From: Ruminococcus sp. AF41-9 | GTDB taxonomy: Bacteria > Bacillota > Clostridia > Lachnospirales > Lachnospiraceae | NCBI RefSeq assembly: GCF_003477525.1 | Contig: NZ_QUDO01000009.1 | Span: forward strand, 46,725 to 110,724 | DNA length: 64,000 nt | Reading direction: 5' to 3' | Shown here: piece by piece, positions 26,555 through 36,896 of the stretch | Layout: every line of letters begins with the position of its first letter | Position numbering within the stretch: position 1 is the stretch's first letter | Notes under the pieces: generated by a model | Databases searched by the model: none | What the model saw: the letters and a program-made list of their open reading frames with translations, nothing else | What the model was told of the DNA's origin: nothing | Translations under genes and position numbers: made by a program

Positions 26555-28189
26555 GTGGATAAGAAAAAAGAACAGAATCATGAAACAGCATCAGAAAAAA
26601 AACAGCAGTCAAAGTCTGATAATTCCAGGCAATGGCTGAAACTTCTCCCTGCAGCCGCAGTTTTTGCCGCAGTTTGTGTCACCTGTTATCAGGCAGAAAA
26701 AACTCCTGTACAGACAGTGGAAGTTTCTGATGCAGATATTATGTCCACAGCGGACATTAAGAGTATGCTCACTCTGGAAGATTCCGCAGAAGACAGTGGA
26801 AGCAGCAAGAGCATTTCTGATAAAAGCACCAAAACTTCCGGCAAAAAAACATCTTCAACAAAAAAGAAAACAAGTAAGATCACAACCGGAACAAAGAAAA
26901 ATACTTCCACAGGAGCTGGGTCAGGTGGCGGCGCAGGAGCAGCAGGCGGTGGCGGCGGTGCCGGAACAACCTACACTCCTACCACAGAAGTACCGCAGGA
27001 CGGATATGTAGATGGAACTTATACAGGTTCCGGAACCGGCTTTGGTGGTACGATCACGGTACAGGTAACTGTAAGCAACCACCAGATCGCAGCTATCAAT
27101 ATCCTGGATGCCTCCAGCGAAACAGCCGCTTATTTTGCGAATGCGCAGGGGGTGATCAGCAAAATTCTGGCAAGCCAGTCTCCGAATGTGGATGCAGTCA
27201 GTGGAGCAACCTATTCCTCTAACGGTATCATTCAGGCAGTCCAGAATGCGCTTTCACAGGCAATGCCTTCCGGTTCGCAGGCAGAGGTCACTCCGATTCC
27301 GGAAGCGACACCAACTCCAGGTCCGACCCCGACTTCAACTCCGGAGCCGACAAAAGCGCCGGTTCCAACTCCGAAACCGGAGGAAGAACAGCTTTATAAA
27401 GACGGCACCTACACAGGAACCGGAAAAGGATACAGCGGAACGGTCATTCTGACTGCAAAGATCAAAAAAGGTGTGATCACTTCTCTGGATGTCACACATA
27501 CAGATACTCCGATGTTTTTTGATAAAGCATGGGGAGTGCTGGAGAATGAGATCATCCAGAACCAGACAACAGAAGGTATTGACACCGTCAGCGGAGCCAC
27601 CTTTTCTTCCAAGGGCATTCTGAGTGCCATGAAAGACATTCTGAAACAGGCGAAAAAGGGAACTGCCAAACCGACACCGACCCCGGAACCGACAGCTACA
27701 CCAAAACCAACCGCCACCCCGACTCCGGTTCCGACTGCAACCCCGGAGCCAACCGCAACACCTGCACCGGAAATCACAGAGACACCAGATATTACTCCGG
27801 ATCCGGACGAAACTCCAACTCCGGAACCAACACAGTCACCGGACGAAAATCCAGATGTTACTCCGGAGGTAACGCCAACTCCAGAGGAAACCCCGGAACC
27901 GACCCCGGAGCCACTGGGACCGTACAGAGACGGAACTTACAGTGGAAGCAGTTATGGTTACAGCGGAAAGGTGACAGTAACGGTTACCATTTCCGGTGGA
28001 CAGATTGTCTCCCTGGAACAGACAAACAAAGATTCACCGGAATTCTTTGAAGTTGCATGGGGAACCCTGAATCCACAGATTCTGGCAAATCAGTCTGCTG
28101 ATGGAATTGATACCGTCACAGGAGCAACTTTCTCCTCAGAGGGAATCCTGGGAGCAGCCCGCAAGGCACTGGCGCAGGCAGCCATATAA
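26555..28189 (+). CDS. Extracytosolic protein with three FMN-binding domains
   Basis: 544 residues from a GTG with AAGGAG upstream. A membrane anchor (about 27-44) is followed by a Ser/Thr/Lys and Gly-rich linker, then FMN_bind domains at about 150-238, 280-367 and 456-544. These carry DAVSGATYSS, DTVSGATFSS and DTVTGATFSS, each a flavinylation motif for ApbE. The domains are joined by long Pro/Thr linkers (EPTATPKPTATPTPVP type) that would span the wall. Three flavins in a row suggest an electron wire from the membrane iron-sulfur protein to the outer wall. It is probably part of the same redox module though separated from it by a terminator. Confidence 0.92.
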   Translation: MDKKKEQNHETASEKKQQSKSDNSRQWLKLLPAAAVFAAVCVTCYQAEKTPVQTVEVSDADIMSTADIKSMLTLEDSAEDSGSSKSISDKSTKTSGKKTSSTKKKTSKITTGTKKNTSTGAGSGGGAGAAGGGGGAGTTYTPTTEVPQDGYVDGTYTGSGTGFGGTITVQVTVSNHQIAAINILDASSETAAYFANAQGVISKILASQSPNVDAVSGATYSSNGIIQAVQNALSQAMPSGSQAEVTPIPEATPTPGPTPTSTPEPTKAPVPTPKPEEEQLYKDGTYTGTGKGYSGTVILTAKIKKGVITSLDVTHTDTPMFFDKAWGVLENEIIQNQTTEGIDTVSGATFSSKGILSAMKDILKQAKKGTAKPTPTPEPTATPKPTATPTPVPTATPEPTATPAPEITETPDITPDPDETPTPEPTQSPDENPDVTPEVTPTPEETPEPTPEPLGPYRDGTYSGSSYGYSGKVTVTVTISGGQIVSLEQTNKDSPEFFEVAWGTLNPQILANQSADGIDTVTGATFSSEGILGAARKALAQAAI

Positions 28190-28263
28190 AGTACAAAACG
28201 ATAAAAATTCTCAAAAAATCCTTCGAAAAAGACTACCTTTTTCACAAAAAGGTGCTATACTAA

Positions 28264-28277
28264 TTAGTATAAACTAA
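28264..28277 (+). promoter_or_regulatory. DtxR-type operator before the small-protein/HMA pair
   Basis: TTAG-TATAAA-CTAA, exact, 53 bases before the GTG at 28331. A TATACT (28256-28261) just upstream may be the -10 box. Confidence 0.6.
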
Positions 28278-28330
28278 CTTATACAGGGAAAAGAACGCAT
28301 CTGGAAGAAAGACCTGCCGCTGAAGAGGCG

Positions 28331-28636
28331 GTGAACAGGATTCAGAAATTCAGACACGCTCCAGACAGGGAAAGAAGGCTGAAAAGAATGGGAAGATATT
28401 ATCGTTTGACCCAGAAAATTTCTGATGAAATGGCATCAGAGATACTCAGAGAACTGAGAGAATTTCAGGAGGTTCATACAGCAGAGATGACAGAAGGAAA
28501 TAAATATCTGCTGCTGCGTACGGACGAAGATCTGTACTCCTTCGTAGCGACAAAGGCATTGAATATCTGCCGCAGAGTCGGCAATGGATGTGAGATTTCC
28601 TTTGCCAGATTTGCAATTGAGGATCTGGCTTCCTAA
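28331..28636 (+). CDS. Small protein of unknown function under a metal-type operator
   Basis: 101 residues if the GTG is used; an ATG at 28388 (82 residues) is a plausible alternative start, with no strong ribosome site for either. The sequence is charged and helical (RERRLKRMGRYYRLTQ, MASEILRELREFQEVH) and ends in a compact part with a single Cys pair (ALNICRRVGNGCEISF). I do not recognise a family. It lies 27 bases before an HMA gene and behind an operator, so an iron- or copper-linked role is possible. No membrane segment is present. Confidence 0.55.
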   Translation: MNRIQKFRHAPDRERRLKRMGRYYRLTQKISDEMASEILRELREFQEVHTAEMTEGNKYLLLRTDEDLYSFVATKALNICRRVGNGCEISFARFAIEDLAS

Positions 28637-28663
28637 ATCTAATGAAACAGCAGGAGAACAGAC

Positions 28664-28924
28664 ATGACAAAAACAACAGTAAAAGTAGACGGAATGATGT
28701 GTGGAATGTGCGAATCTCATGTGAATGATGCAGTAAGAAAAGCATTTCAGGTAGATAAGGTTTCCTCTTCACACAGCAAAGGAGAGACCGTTATTATTTC
28801 AGACGGACCGCTGGATGAAGGCACATTAAAAACTGCCATCAGCGCAACCGGATATGAAGTAAAGGGAATCAGTTCCGAACCCTATGAGAAAAAGAAAGGA
28901 CTCTTTTCTTTCTTCCATAAATAA
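28664..28924 (+). CDS. HMA-domain heavy-metal-binding protein
   Basis: 86 residues, with AGGAG upstream. The metal loop is VDGMMCGMCESHVNDAV, the standard G-M-x-C-x-x-C of copper chaperones. The fold continues through DKVSSSHSKGETVIISDGP and the last helix. An extra C-terminal tail (YEKKKGLFSFFHK) is basic and aromatic and may touch the membrane. It differs from the DCANCAN protein at 15537 and is more CopZ-like. It shares a likely transcript with the unknown gene just upstream. Confidence 0.88.
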   Translation: MTKTTVKVDGMMCGMCESHVNDAVRKAFQVDKVSSSHSKGETVIISDGPLDEGTLKTAISATGYEVKGISSEPYEKKKGLFSFFHK

Positions 28925-28930
28925 TAAAAA

Positions 28931-28980
28931 AGTCAAAGGCAGGAGATCAGGTAAAGAATCTCCTGCCTTTGGCTTTTTTT
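28931..28980 (+). terminator. Terminator after the HMA gene
   Basis: GTCAAAGGCAGGAGA pairs with TCTCCTGCCTTTGGC and is followed by seven T. The following stretch 28981-29243 holds no feature I can support apart from the expected promoter of the next gene. Confidence 0.88.
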
Positions 28981-29243
28981 CAGGATAAAATATACTTTTT
29001 TATCACAGAAAAGACTGTCGTTGGTGGTCTTGTGTGGAATATTTTGGGACAATTCTCGAGGAAACTCGAAGGGTGACGACAAGAAATCGTATAAATTAAC
29101 AGAAACCGGTTGTCGAAAAGTCCGAATCATGGTACACTGAATGCAGTTAAAAAAGCAGGGATCAGTCAAGAAGAATCAGATATCAGAAGAAACCTGATTC
29201 GAGAGTAAAGAGAGGTCCCACACTTATTGGAGATTGATTAATC

Positions 29244-29633
29244 ATGAAAAAAAAGTTTGAACTCATCTGCTGGCTGTTATTTACAGTTTTTTCTGCTGTT
29301 TGCCTCTTTATCAATTTTATGAGCGAGCCGCCGGTAGATGATGTGAAGAAGTTTACTATGTATATGCTCCTGGCAGCAGGAGTCTCTGTACTCTATCCGG
29401 CAATTATGTTTGCCCTTGGTTTAAGAAACCGCCATCTGTATGAACAGTTAAATGCAGACGCCGAACAGAGGGAAGCACTGGAAACAGAAGAATTAAAACA
29501 CCAGCGTGCGGCAGAGAGAAGAGCTGCTTTTTCCGTACAGGAATCTACTGTTTTAGTCAGTTCTCTGAGCAACGACGACCATCTCAGAGAAAATGAAAAA
29601 GATTTCTTACTGGATTACATTAAGAAGAAATGA
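29244..29633 (+). CDS. Small two-helix membrane protein, unknown function
   Basis: 129 residues. Two membrane segments (about 7-27 and 38-58) are followed by a Glu/Arg-rich helical tail (LETEELKHQRAAERRAAF) and an end LRENEKDFLLDYIKKK. I do not recognise the family. The stop lies ten bases before the ATG chosen for the M56 peptidase, so the two are one operon. In many Firmicutes a BlaI-type repressor holds this position; this protein has no winged helix, so it is not BlaI. It could be a membrane partner of the peptidase. Confidence 0.6.
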   Translation: MKKKFELICWLLFTVFSAVCLFINFMSEPPVDDVKKFTMYMLLAAGVSVLYPAIMFALGLRNRHLYEQLNADAEQREALETEELKHQRAAERRAAFSVQESTVLVSSLSNDDHLRENEKDFLLDYIKKK

Positions 29634-29643
29634 TGTGAATTTT

Positions 29644-30933
29644 ATGGATCTGTTGGCGTGTATGTCTCTGGCAGGTACGATACCTGTCGTATTATGTTTT
29701 CTGTTATATCTCTTACAGGGAGGTTCCTATAATTATCAGCTCGGAAGAAAACTTCTGCTGACCGGCGTAGTCTTTTTCCTGATTCCGTTTCAGTTAGTCA
29801 AGTACCTGATCCCGGAAGATATATTTCCGAAACCGATGTTCAGTGAAGAATCACAGTTGTATTTATCTCATTCGCTGAATTTCTGGCATGAGAAACAGAA
29901 CGAATACGTCTGGACACCGCAATGGCTTTCCATTCTTATCTTTCTGTGGGCGATGATTGTGATCGGCTTTTCGGTATATGAGTTTATTGCATACAGGAAG
30001 GCAATCCGCAGAATTACTGACGGTGTCATATTTGAAATCGAAGATCCTGAGAAGGATTTTACCTATTACATAGTTCCTGATAAAGTCTCCGGTCCCTGTA
30101 CCATTGGATTCTTTCATCAGAAAATCATTATCCCAATGCATTTGCCGAGTCACCCTGATTTTGATAAGGTTTATAAGCATGAATATGCTCATCTGAAAAA
30201 TCGTGATAATTTCGTAAAACTTTTATGTCTTGCAGTGATGTGTCTCCACTGGATGAACCCTGCGGCATATCTTTTACTTTACCTCTACAGACAAACTGCA
30301 GAAGCAGTCAGCGATGGCGCAGCAACAGAAGGCTGCACGGAGAAAGAAATAAAACTCTACGCCATGCTGCTTGTACACGAATCCACAAGCCGTAAAAATA
30401 TTTCGGCTGTTTGGAAAAATAATCTTTCCGGACATAAAAAGAATGGGAAGAGTATGGAAATCATGAAGAGGAGGATTGATTATATGTTGCAGAAAAAGAG
30501 AAAAGGGAGATTACAGAAAGGGATTATGGTGGCGGTTTCCGCTTTGACGGTGCTGGCAAGTGCTAGTACGGCGTTGGCGTATCAGCCGATGCAGTCTTCG
30601 GATATGAGTTTTGAAGAAACAATTTCTAATAATGCAGATTTTTATGGATTTGGTGATTTTGCATTTACTATTGATCTGAGTCAAATAGATTTTTCTAAAT
30701 CAGATTGTGTATTTGTTGATGAAAATGGACAACAGGAACCAGTATATAATATTGGGAGTGAACGTGCATTATGTACGCATAGTATGGTTGAGGGGTATTA
30801 TTATGTACATGAAAAATTGAGTTCTGGAGGATGTAGAACAAAAATTTACAATGCTCAAAGATGTAAGAAATGTGGATATTTAGCTAATGCTGTTTATTCA
30901 CATACAGTAACATCTACGAAGTGTACACATTAG
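29644..30933 (+). CDS. M56 (BlaR1-type) membrane metallopeptidase
   Basis: 429 residues from the ATG at 29644; an in-frame ATG at 29593 overlaps the previous gene. Membrane helices flank the zinc site KHEYAHLKNRDN (H-E-x-x-H, near residue 178), followed by LHWMNPAAYLLLYLYR and the conserved EAVSDGAA. The C-terminal part starts with a membrane segment ending in STALAYQ, then an outside domain rich in Cys/His: ALCTHSMVEGYYYVHE, QRCKKCGYL, TKCTH. That end has lower GC than the rest and is not a penicillin-sensor domain. No BlaI-type repressor is next to it, so the signal is unknown. Confidence 0.85.
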   Translation: MDLLACMSLAGTIPVVLCFLLYLLQGGSYNYQLGRKLLLTGVVFFLIPFQLVKYLIPEDIFPKPMFSEESQLYLSHSLNFWHEKQNEYVWTPQWLSILIFLWAMIVIGFSVYEFIAYRKAIRRITDGVIFEIEDPEKDFTYYIVPDKVSGPCTIGFFHQKIIIPMHLPSHPDFDKVYKHEYAHLKNRDNFVKLLCLAVMCLHWMNPAAYLLLYLYRQTAEAVSDGAATEGCTEKEIKLYAMLLVHESTSRKNISAVWKNNLSGHKKNGKSMEIMKRRIDYMLQKKRKGRLQKGIMVAVSALTVLASASTALAYQPMQSSDMSFEETISNNADFYGFGDFAFTIDLSQIDFSKSDCVFVDENGQQEPVYNIGSERALCTHSMVEGYYYVHEKLSSGGCRTKIYNAQRCKKCGYLANAVYSHTVTSTKCTH

Positions 30934-31096
30934 TTAATTCTGAAATAGGATTCCAATTACTTTAAGACGAATAAAGTAATTGGAATCTTATTTTATATTA
31001 ATGCGAAGCATACTATACTTAATCATTTATGATTTTGATAATGAGACAATTTTGTTGGTTGGTGATATACTTTCTCAATATAATAAAAAAAAACAC

Positions 31097-31127
31097 TTGC
31101 AAAATCCATATAGTTAGAATATACTAA
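31097..31127 (+). promoter_or_regulatory. Promoter with DtxR-type operator upstream of enolase
   Basis: TTGCAA (31097-31102), 17 bases, TATACT (31120-31125). The operator TTAG-AATATA-CTAA (31114-31127) covers the -10 box, with flanking G and C as at 7596. The gap 30934-31096 before it shows only AT-rich sequence with a possible hairpin after the peptidase stop (AATTCTGAAATAGGATTCC / GGAATCTTATTTTAT). Confidence 0.65.
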
Positions 31128-32686
<1,559 letters not shown>

Positions 32687-32780
32687 TATACTGACACGCA
32701 GATCATATATATTGATTAACAGACCATACATAATATAAAAGATTATACCTGACAACCCCATACAAAAGGGTATCATCCAG

Positions 32781-32828
32781 AAACAGGCATTCCGAATCAA
32801 CTGAAATCCGGGATGCCTGTTTTCTTTT
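32781..32828. terminator. Terminator between converging enolase and hydrolase genes
   Basis: AAACAGGCAT-CC type stem pairs with GGATGCCTGTTT, followed by T-rich sequence on the plus strand and preceded by A-rich sequence on the other. Confidence 0.75.
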
Positions 32829-34836
32829 ATTCGGAACCATCGAAAGGCCCGGAAATAGTGGAAGTATCGTAAATATCGGAAGTATCGCAGGTATCAAAAT
32901 TTTCACCAGTCTCGACAGATTCTGCCTCCGGCATCTCCAGATTTCCCCATACCACAGGCTCAATCGTCTGTTCCATCAGGCGGTGCAGAAGTTCCAGGGT
33001 GATATTGTGGTCCCCCAGAAGAGAATTGTAGAGGAAGTTTCCAGAGAGTTCTTCTGTGATGGAGGTCAGCCCCTCCAGAATCATTTTTTTTCCAGGAGTT
33101 TCGTTCCAGCGGATTTCGATTTCCTGTTCACTGTGGAAGAAGATATGCGCTTTTCGTTTTACACATTCTTCAGGAAAAGTAATTTCCAGTTTCAGCACGG
33201 GAACGTGATTTTCATCCCGTGCAAATTCCCCCAGAGTAGCAACCAGATATGTTTCCCCGTGGACGGAAACTGTACCTGTGACGGCTTTCTGAAAGCCGAC
33301 ATTCAGCTTATGAACGTCATCGCCCTCTGTGAAAGAAACACAGAACTGGCCGGATTGATAAGAGAAGGAAACCCGGCTGATCCCATCGGTCATATTGTTG
33401 TGGAATACCTGCATAAACAGCGGAAAAAGTCCGATATGCTGTTGCTGCATAAGATACGTTCTGCCGTCCAGATACCTTTCGAAAGCATGAAAGGAAGACG
33501 GAAGTGCCAGACTTCGGGGAGTCCGGTAACTGTGTCGGGAATGAGACGACCATCCTTTTGACCTGCGGAAAAATATTCCGGATGCTGTAGCTGTATTTGT
33601 ATCTACATTTCCAGTTCTATGTTCATTTCTGCTTCCGGCTGTCATTTCACTTTCCATGTTTCTGTTCAGAGCAGGCAAAGAAGTGAATGCGCAGCCACCG
33701 TTTTCCAGTTCCCCACATAATCGTTTCAGCAGTCCATAGGCACAGGGATTTTCCGGAAGGCTGGTGGCAGCAGGATGGTAGTTCAATGGAAAATATTTTC
33801 GCAGAATATTCAACATCACACAGTCCTGAAACAGTTCTTTATTTCCAGCATTTGTCACAAATACCATATCCATATCCGGATAAATGATCACGTTCTGCCC
33901 CAGCATTCCGTTAAATTCGAAACTTCCCGGACGCTGTTCCATCCAGAGCTGATAGCCGTATCCATAAGTACCATCCTGCGTTTTGACATGTCTGGCGGTA
34001 GAAACTTCAATCCAGTATTCAGATACAATCTGTCTGTCGTTCCACATGCCTTTTTGCAGATATAACTGACCCAGTTTTGCCATATCTTCTGCGCAGAGGA
34101 ACAGTCCCCATCCGCCTTTCGTAATTCCCTTCGGGCAGGTTTCCCAGAAATAGCGGGTGATTCCCAGCGGTTCAAACAGCCTTGGCTTCAGATACTCTGT
34201 CAGAGTTTCGCCGGTACGTTTGGTTACGATGGCGGAGAGAACATAAGTATTCAGACTGTTATACTGAAATTCCGTGCCGGGTTTTCCGTTGACGGAGGAA
34301 TTCAGATAGCTTCCGAGCCAGTCGTTTCCGGAGACAATGCCGGATTCATTAAAGGAAACACCGCTGGTCATGGTAAGGAGATGTTCTACGGTCACAGTCG
34401 GACGGAAAATTTTGGAAAAAGGATTGATATGATCAGAAAAAATATCATAAATATTTTCATCCAGCTTTAATTTCCCTTCCTCCACCAGCATCCCGATCGC
34501 CATGCCTGTGATACTTTTACACATGGAATGTGTGATATGCCAGAGCCCTTGGGGATAAGGGGCGAAATTACATTCACAGATTACCTTTCCGTGACGCAAT
34601 GCCATAAAGTGGTGCATTTCCGTCTCTCTGGAAGCATCCAGTTCCCGTAGAAGAGCAGCGAAAAGATCAGAAGAAATTCCCTGACTTTCCGGAGTTGCAC
34701 GGGGAAACGCCTGTTCATAGAGAGTGTCAAAAGGAAAGCCTGGTTTCTGCGGAAAATAATCGACACGGCTGCCGCCGGTTTTTCCCAGAACCATATTTAA
34801 AACCATTTCTGCAACTGCGAATTGTTCTTTTGCCAT
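32827..34836 (-). CDS. Beta-lactamase-fold serine hydrolase with C-terminal extension
   Basis: 669 residues. The ATG is set by AGGAGG eight bases upstream; an upstream extension of the frame lacks a ribosome site. Residues about 45-390 are a class C beta-lactamase/esterase domain with catalytic S-x-x-K in HSMCKSITGMAIGML and Y-x-N in QYNSLNTYVLSAI. There is no signal peptide, so it acts in the cytosol, more like EstB-type esterases or peptidases than a resistance enzyme. The C-terminal 270 residues form a beta-rich region of unknown role, ending in an acidic tail (CDTSDIYDTS). Substrate unknown. Confidence 0.85.
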   Translation of the reverse strand: MAKEQFAVAEMVLNMVLGKTGGSRVDYFPQKPGFPFDTLYEQAFPRATPESQGISSDLFAALLRELDASRETEMHHFMALRHGKVICECNFAPYPQGLWHITHSMCKSITGMAIGMLVEEGKLKLDENIYDIFSDHINPFSKIFRPTVTVEHLLTMTSGVSFNESGIVSGNDWLGSYLNSSVNGKPGTEFQYNSLNTYVLSAIVTKRTGETLTEYLKPRLFEPLGITRYFWETCPKGITKGGWGLFLCAEDMAKLGQLYLQKGMWNDRQIVSEYWIEVSTARHVKTQDGTYGYGYQLWMEQRPGSFEFNGMLGQNVIIYPDMDMVFVTNAGNKELFQDCVMLNILRKYFPLNYHPAATSLPENPCAYGLLKRLCGELENGGCAFTSLPALNRNMESEMTAGSRNEHRTGNVDTNTATASGIFFRRSKGWSSHSRHSYRTPRSLALPSSFHAFERYLDGRTYLMQQQHIGLFPLFMQVFHNNMTDGISRVSFSYQSGQFCVSFTEGDDVHKLNVGFQKAVTGTVSVHGETYLVATLGEFARDENHVPVLKLEITFPEECVKRKAHIFFHSEQEIEIRWNETPGKKMILEGLTSITEELSGNFLYNSLLGDHNITLELLHRLMEQTIEPVVWGNLEMPEAESVETGENFDTCDTSDIYDTSTISGPFDGSE

Positions 34837-34943
34837 AAAAAACCTCCTGTCGTCTGCATATGTTTGCCTGTGTAAGTGTCTGCGGTCTGTGCCTGATGAT
34901 GTGAAAAATATAAAATTACAATTATATGTATGAATATACAGAA

Positions 34944-34992
34944 GCAACCCAACAAAAGCCTGTGAAATATCAGTACTTTAGGATTGGGTTGC
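34944..34992. terminator. Hairpin between the hydrolase and citrate synthase genes
   Basis: GCAACCCA pairs with TGGGTTGC around a 33-base loop. The U-tract on the minus strand is poor, so it is only a possible terminator for citrate synthase. Confidence 0.4.
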
Positions 34993-35046
34993 CATGTAAG
35001 TTTCCTTGATTCTGTTATTATATAAAAGTTTTCACGTAAATGCAAA

Positions 35047-36426
35047 TTATCTTTCGTCAAATGGCACGAAATCTGCATGGTGTCCGACATATTTGTAAGC
35101 CGGACGGATGATTTTGTTTGCGTTGATCAGCTCTTCCAGACGGTGAGCACTCCAGCCAGGCATACGTGCGATGGCGAAGATCGGAGTGAATAATTCTTCC
35201 GGGATGCCAAGCATACTGTATACAAATCCGCTGTAGAAGTCGACGTTTGCACAGACATTCTTGAACAGTTTTCTGTGTTCCATGATCAGTTTGCCTGCGA
35301 TTCCCTCTACTCTGTTGTAGAGTTCAAATTCTTCTGTCATACCTTTTTCTTCTGCAAGAGCCTGTGCGAAGCGTTTCAGGATCACTTCACGAGGATCGGA
35401 CAGAGTATAAACCGCATGTCCCATACCATAGATCAGACCTGCATGATCAAAAGCTTCTTTGTTCAGGACTTTCTGGAGATAATCTACGATTTCGTCTTCA
35501 TTGTCCCAGTGGGATACGTTTGCCTTCAGGTCTGTGAACATGTTCTGGACTTTCAGGTTGGCACCACCGTGGCGAGGTCCTTTCAGAGAACCGATGGAAG
35601 CAGCGGTGGAAGAGTAGGTATCGGTACCGGAAGAGGTTACAACATGAGTGGTGAAAGTGGAGTTGTTACCACCGCCGTGCTCTGCGTGAAGGATCAGTGC
35701 GATATCCAGTACCTTGGCTTCCAGTTCTGTGTATTTTCCATCCGGACGGAGCATCAGAAGAATATTTTCTGCAAGAGAGAGTCCGCGCTGTGGATTACGG
35801 ATAAATAAGGTGTCATCTTTACGGAAATGGCGGTATGCATGATAAGAATAAACTGCAATTTCCGGAAGTTTGGCGATCAGTTCCAGAGACTGACGCAGTA
35901 CATTCTCCGGAGAAATATCTTCCGGGTTGTCATCATAAGTATAAAGGGCAAGGACGCAGCGCTGCATAGCGTTCATGATGTTGGCATTGGTTCCTTTCAT
36001 GACTACGTCACGGACAAAACGACCGCCCAGATCTTCCATATCAGACATCACATCCAGGAATCTGGCAAGTTCATCTTTATCCGGCAGTTTTCCGAAGATC
36101 AGAAGATAGATGGTTTCCTCGAAACCAAAACGTCTGCCTTTCAGACCGCTGATCAGATCATGGACATTGATGCCCTGATAATATAAACGACCGTCAGCAG
36201 GGATCTGTCTGCCGTTGATCAGGTTATAACCGTTTACGTCAGAAATTTCGGTAAGACCTGTAAGAACACCCTTACCTGCGGAGTCACGGAGACCTCTTTT
36301 TACGTCATATTCTATATAGAGATTCGGATCAATGTGATGATTTTTCAGAAGTTCCTGTTCAAAGAATTTCATTCTTTCCCTTAGCTGTTTGGAGTCTTCC
36401 AGACTCATCATTTCGTGTTTTTCCAT
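35047..36426 (-). CDS. Citrate synthase
   Basis: 459 residues from the ATG with GAGGAAAG seven bases upstream. Two earlier in-frame starts are less well placed. Family residues are ILHAEHGGGNNSTFTTH and GLIYGMGHAVYTLSDPRE, which contain the catalytic histidines, and the final RMPGWSAHRLEEL. The N-terminal 60 residues are an extension common to clostridial type-I-like enzymes. It condenses acetyl-CoA and oxaloacetate, probably for glutamate synthesis in an incomplete cycle. The neighbours are unrelated, so it is likely a single-gene unit, with an attenuator-like leader. Confidence 0.93.
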   Translation of the reverse strand: MEKHEMMSLEDSKQLRERMKFFEQELLKNHHIDPNLYIEYDVKRGLRDSAGKGVLTGLTEISDVNGYNLINGRQIPADGRLYYQGINVHDLISGLKGRRFGFEETIYLLIFGKLPDKDELARFLDVMSDMEDLGGRFVRDVVMKGTNANIMNAMQRCVLALYTYDDNPEDISPENVLRQSLELIAKLPEIAVYSYHAYRHFRKDDTLFIRNPQRGLSLAENILLMLRPDGKYTELEAKVLDIALILHAEHGGGNNSTFTTHVVTSSGTDTYSSTAASIGSLKGPRHGGANLKVQNMFTDLKANVSHWDNEDEIVDYLQKVLNKEAFDHAGLIYGMGHAVYTLSDPREVILKRFAQALAEEKGMTEEFELYNRVEGIAGKLIMEHRKLFKNVCANVDFYSGFVYSMLGIPEELFTPIFAIARMPGWSAHRLEELINANKIIRPAYKYVGHHADFVPFDER

Positions 36427-36534
36427 AATATCTTTCCTCATTTCCCCATAATTTTGCTGCCGGTCATCAGACTTTCTGCATATTGCACATATCGGCACCT
36501 GAAGTCACAGCAGATTCAATTATCCTTTTTTTAC

Positions 36535-36567
36535 CAAAAAACACTGACATTGTGGATGTTCAGTGTT
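36535..36567 (-). terminator. Attenuator-like hairpin in the citrate synthase leader
   Basis: On the minus strand AACACTGA...TCAGTGTT is followed by T6, an intrinsic terminator lying 110 bases before the start codon and about 40 bases after the predicted promoter. Confidence 0.5.
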
Positions 36568-36606
36568 TGGGTATGGCGTACAATTGTATTTTTTACCTAT
36601 TTAATG

Positions 36607-36635
36607 ATTGTACAGGAAACCATCAGGAAAGGCAA
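36607..36635 (-). promoter_or_regulatory. Probable promoter of citrate synthase
   Basis: Reading the minus strand, TTGCCT, 17 bases, TACAAT. Inverted GTACAAT/ATTGTAC elements surround the -10 box (36577-36613), which may be an operator. Confidence 0.45.
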
Positions 36636-36641
36636 GGAAAA

Positions 36642-36665
36642 GATTGTATTTTTTTTTATACAATC
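36642..36665. repeat. Palindrome GATTGTAT-T8-ATACAATC
   Basis: Perfect 8-bp arms around a run of T in the gap between the divergent citrate synthase and thioesterase genes. It shares TTGTA/TACAA with the elements at 36577-36613. It could be an operator. The rest of 36666-36896 shows no other clear feature. Confidence 0.4.
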
Positions 36666-36896
36666 ACGGTGAAGTGCTAATACTTTAAAATGCGAAAAAA
36701 ATAAAGAGGAATTATAAAGAAACCAAGAGAATCAGGAAAAGATGCGAAAAATAGATCAGAAAAACTCCTGATTATGGAAAGAATGGCAGAAAGTTTTTGT
36801 ATTTGTACATTCAGGAGCCGGAGTTTGTGTTATAATTTTTCCAGAGAAAAATAAAAAAGAACAGAAAAAAGTTTACGGAAAAGGGGAAATTTGGAA

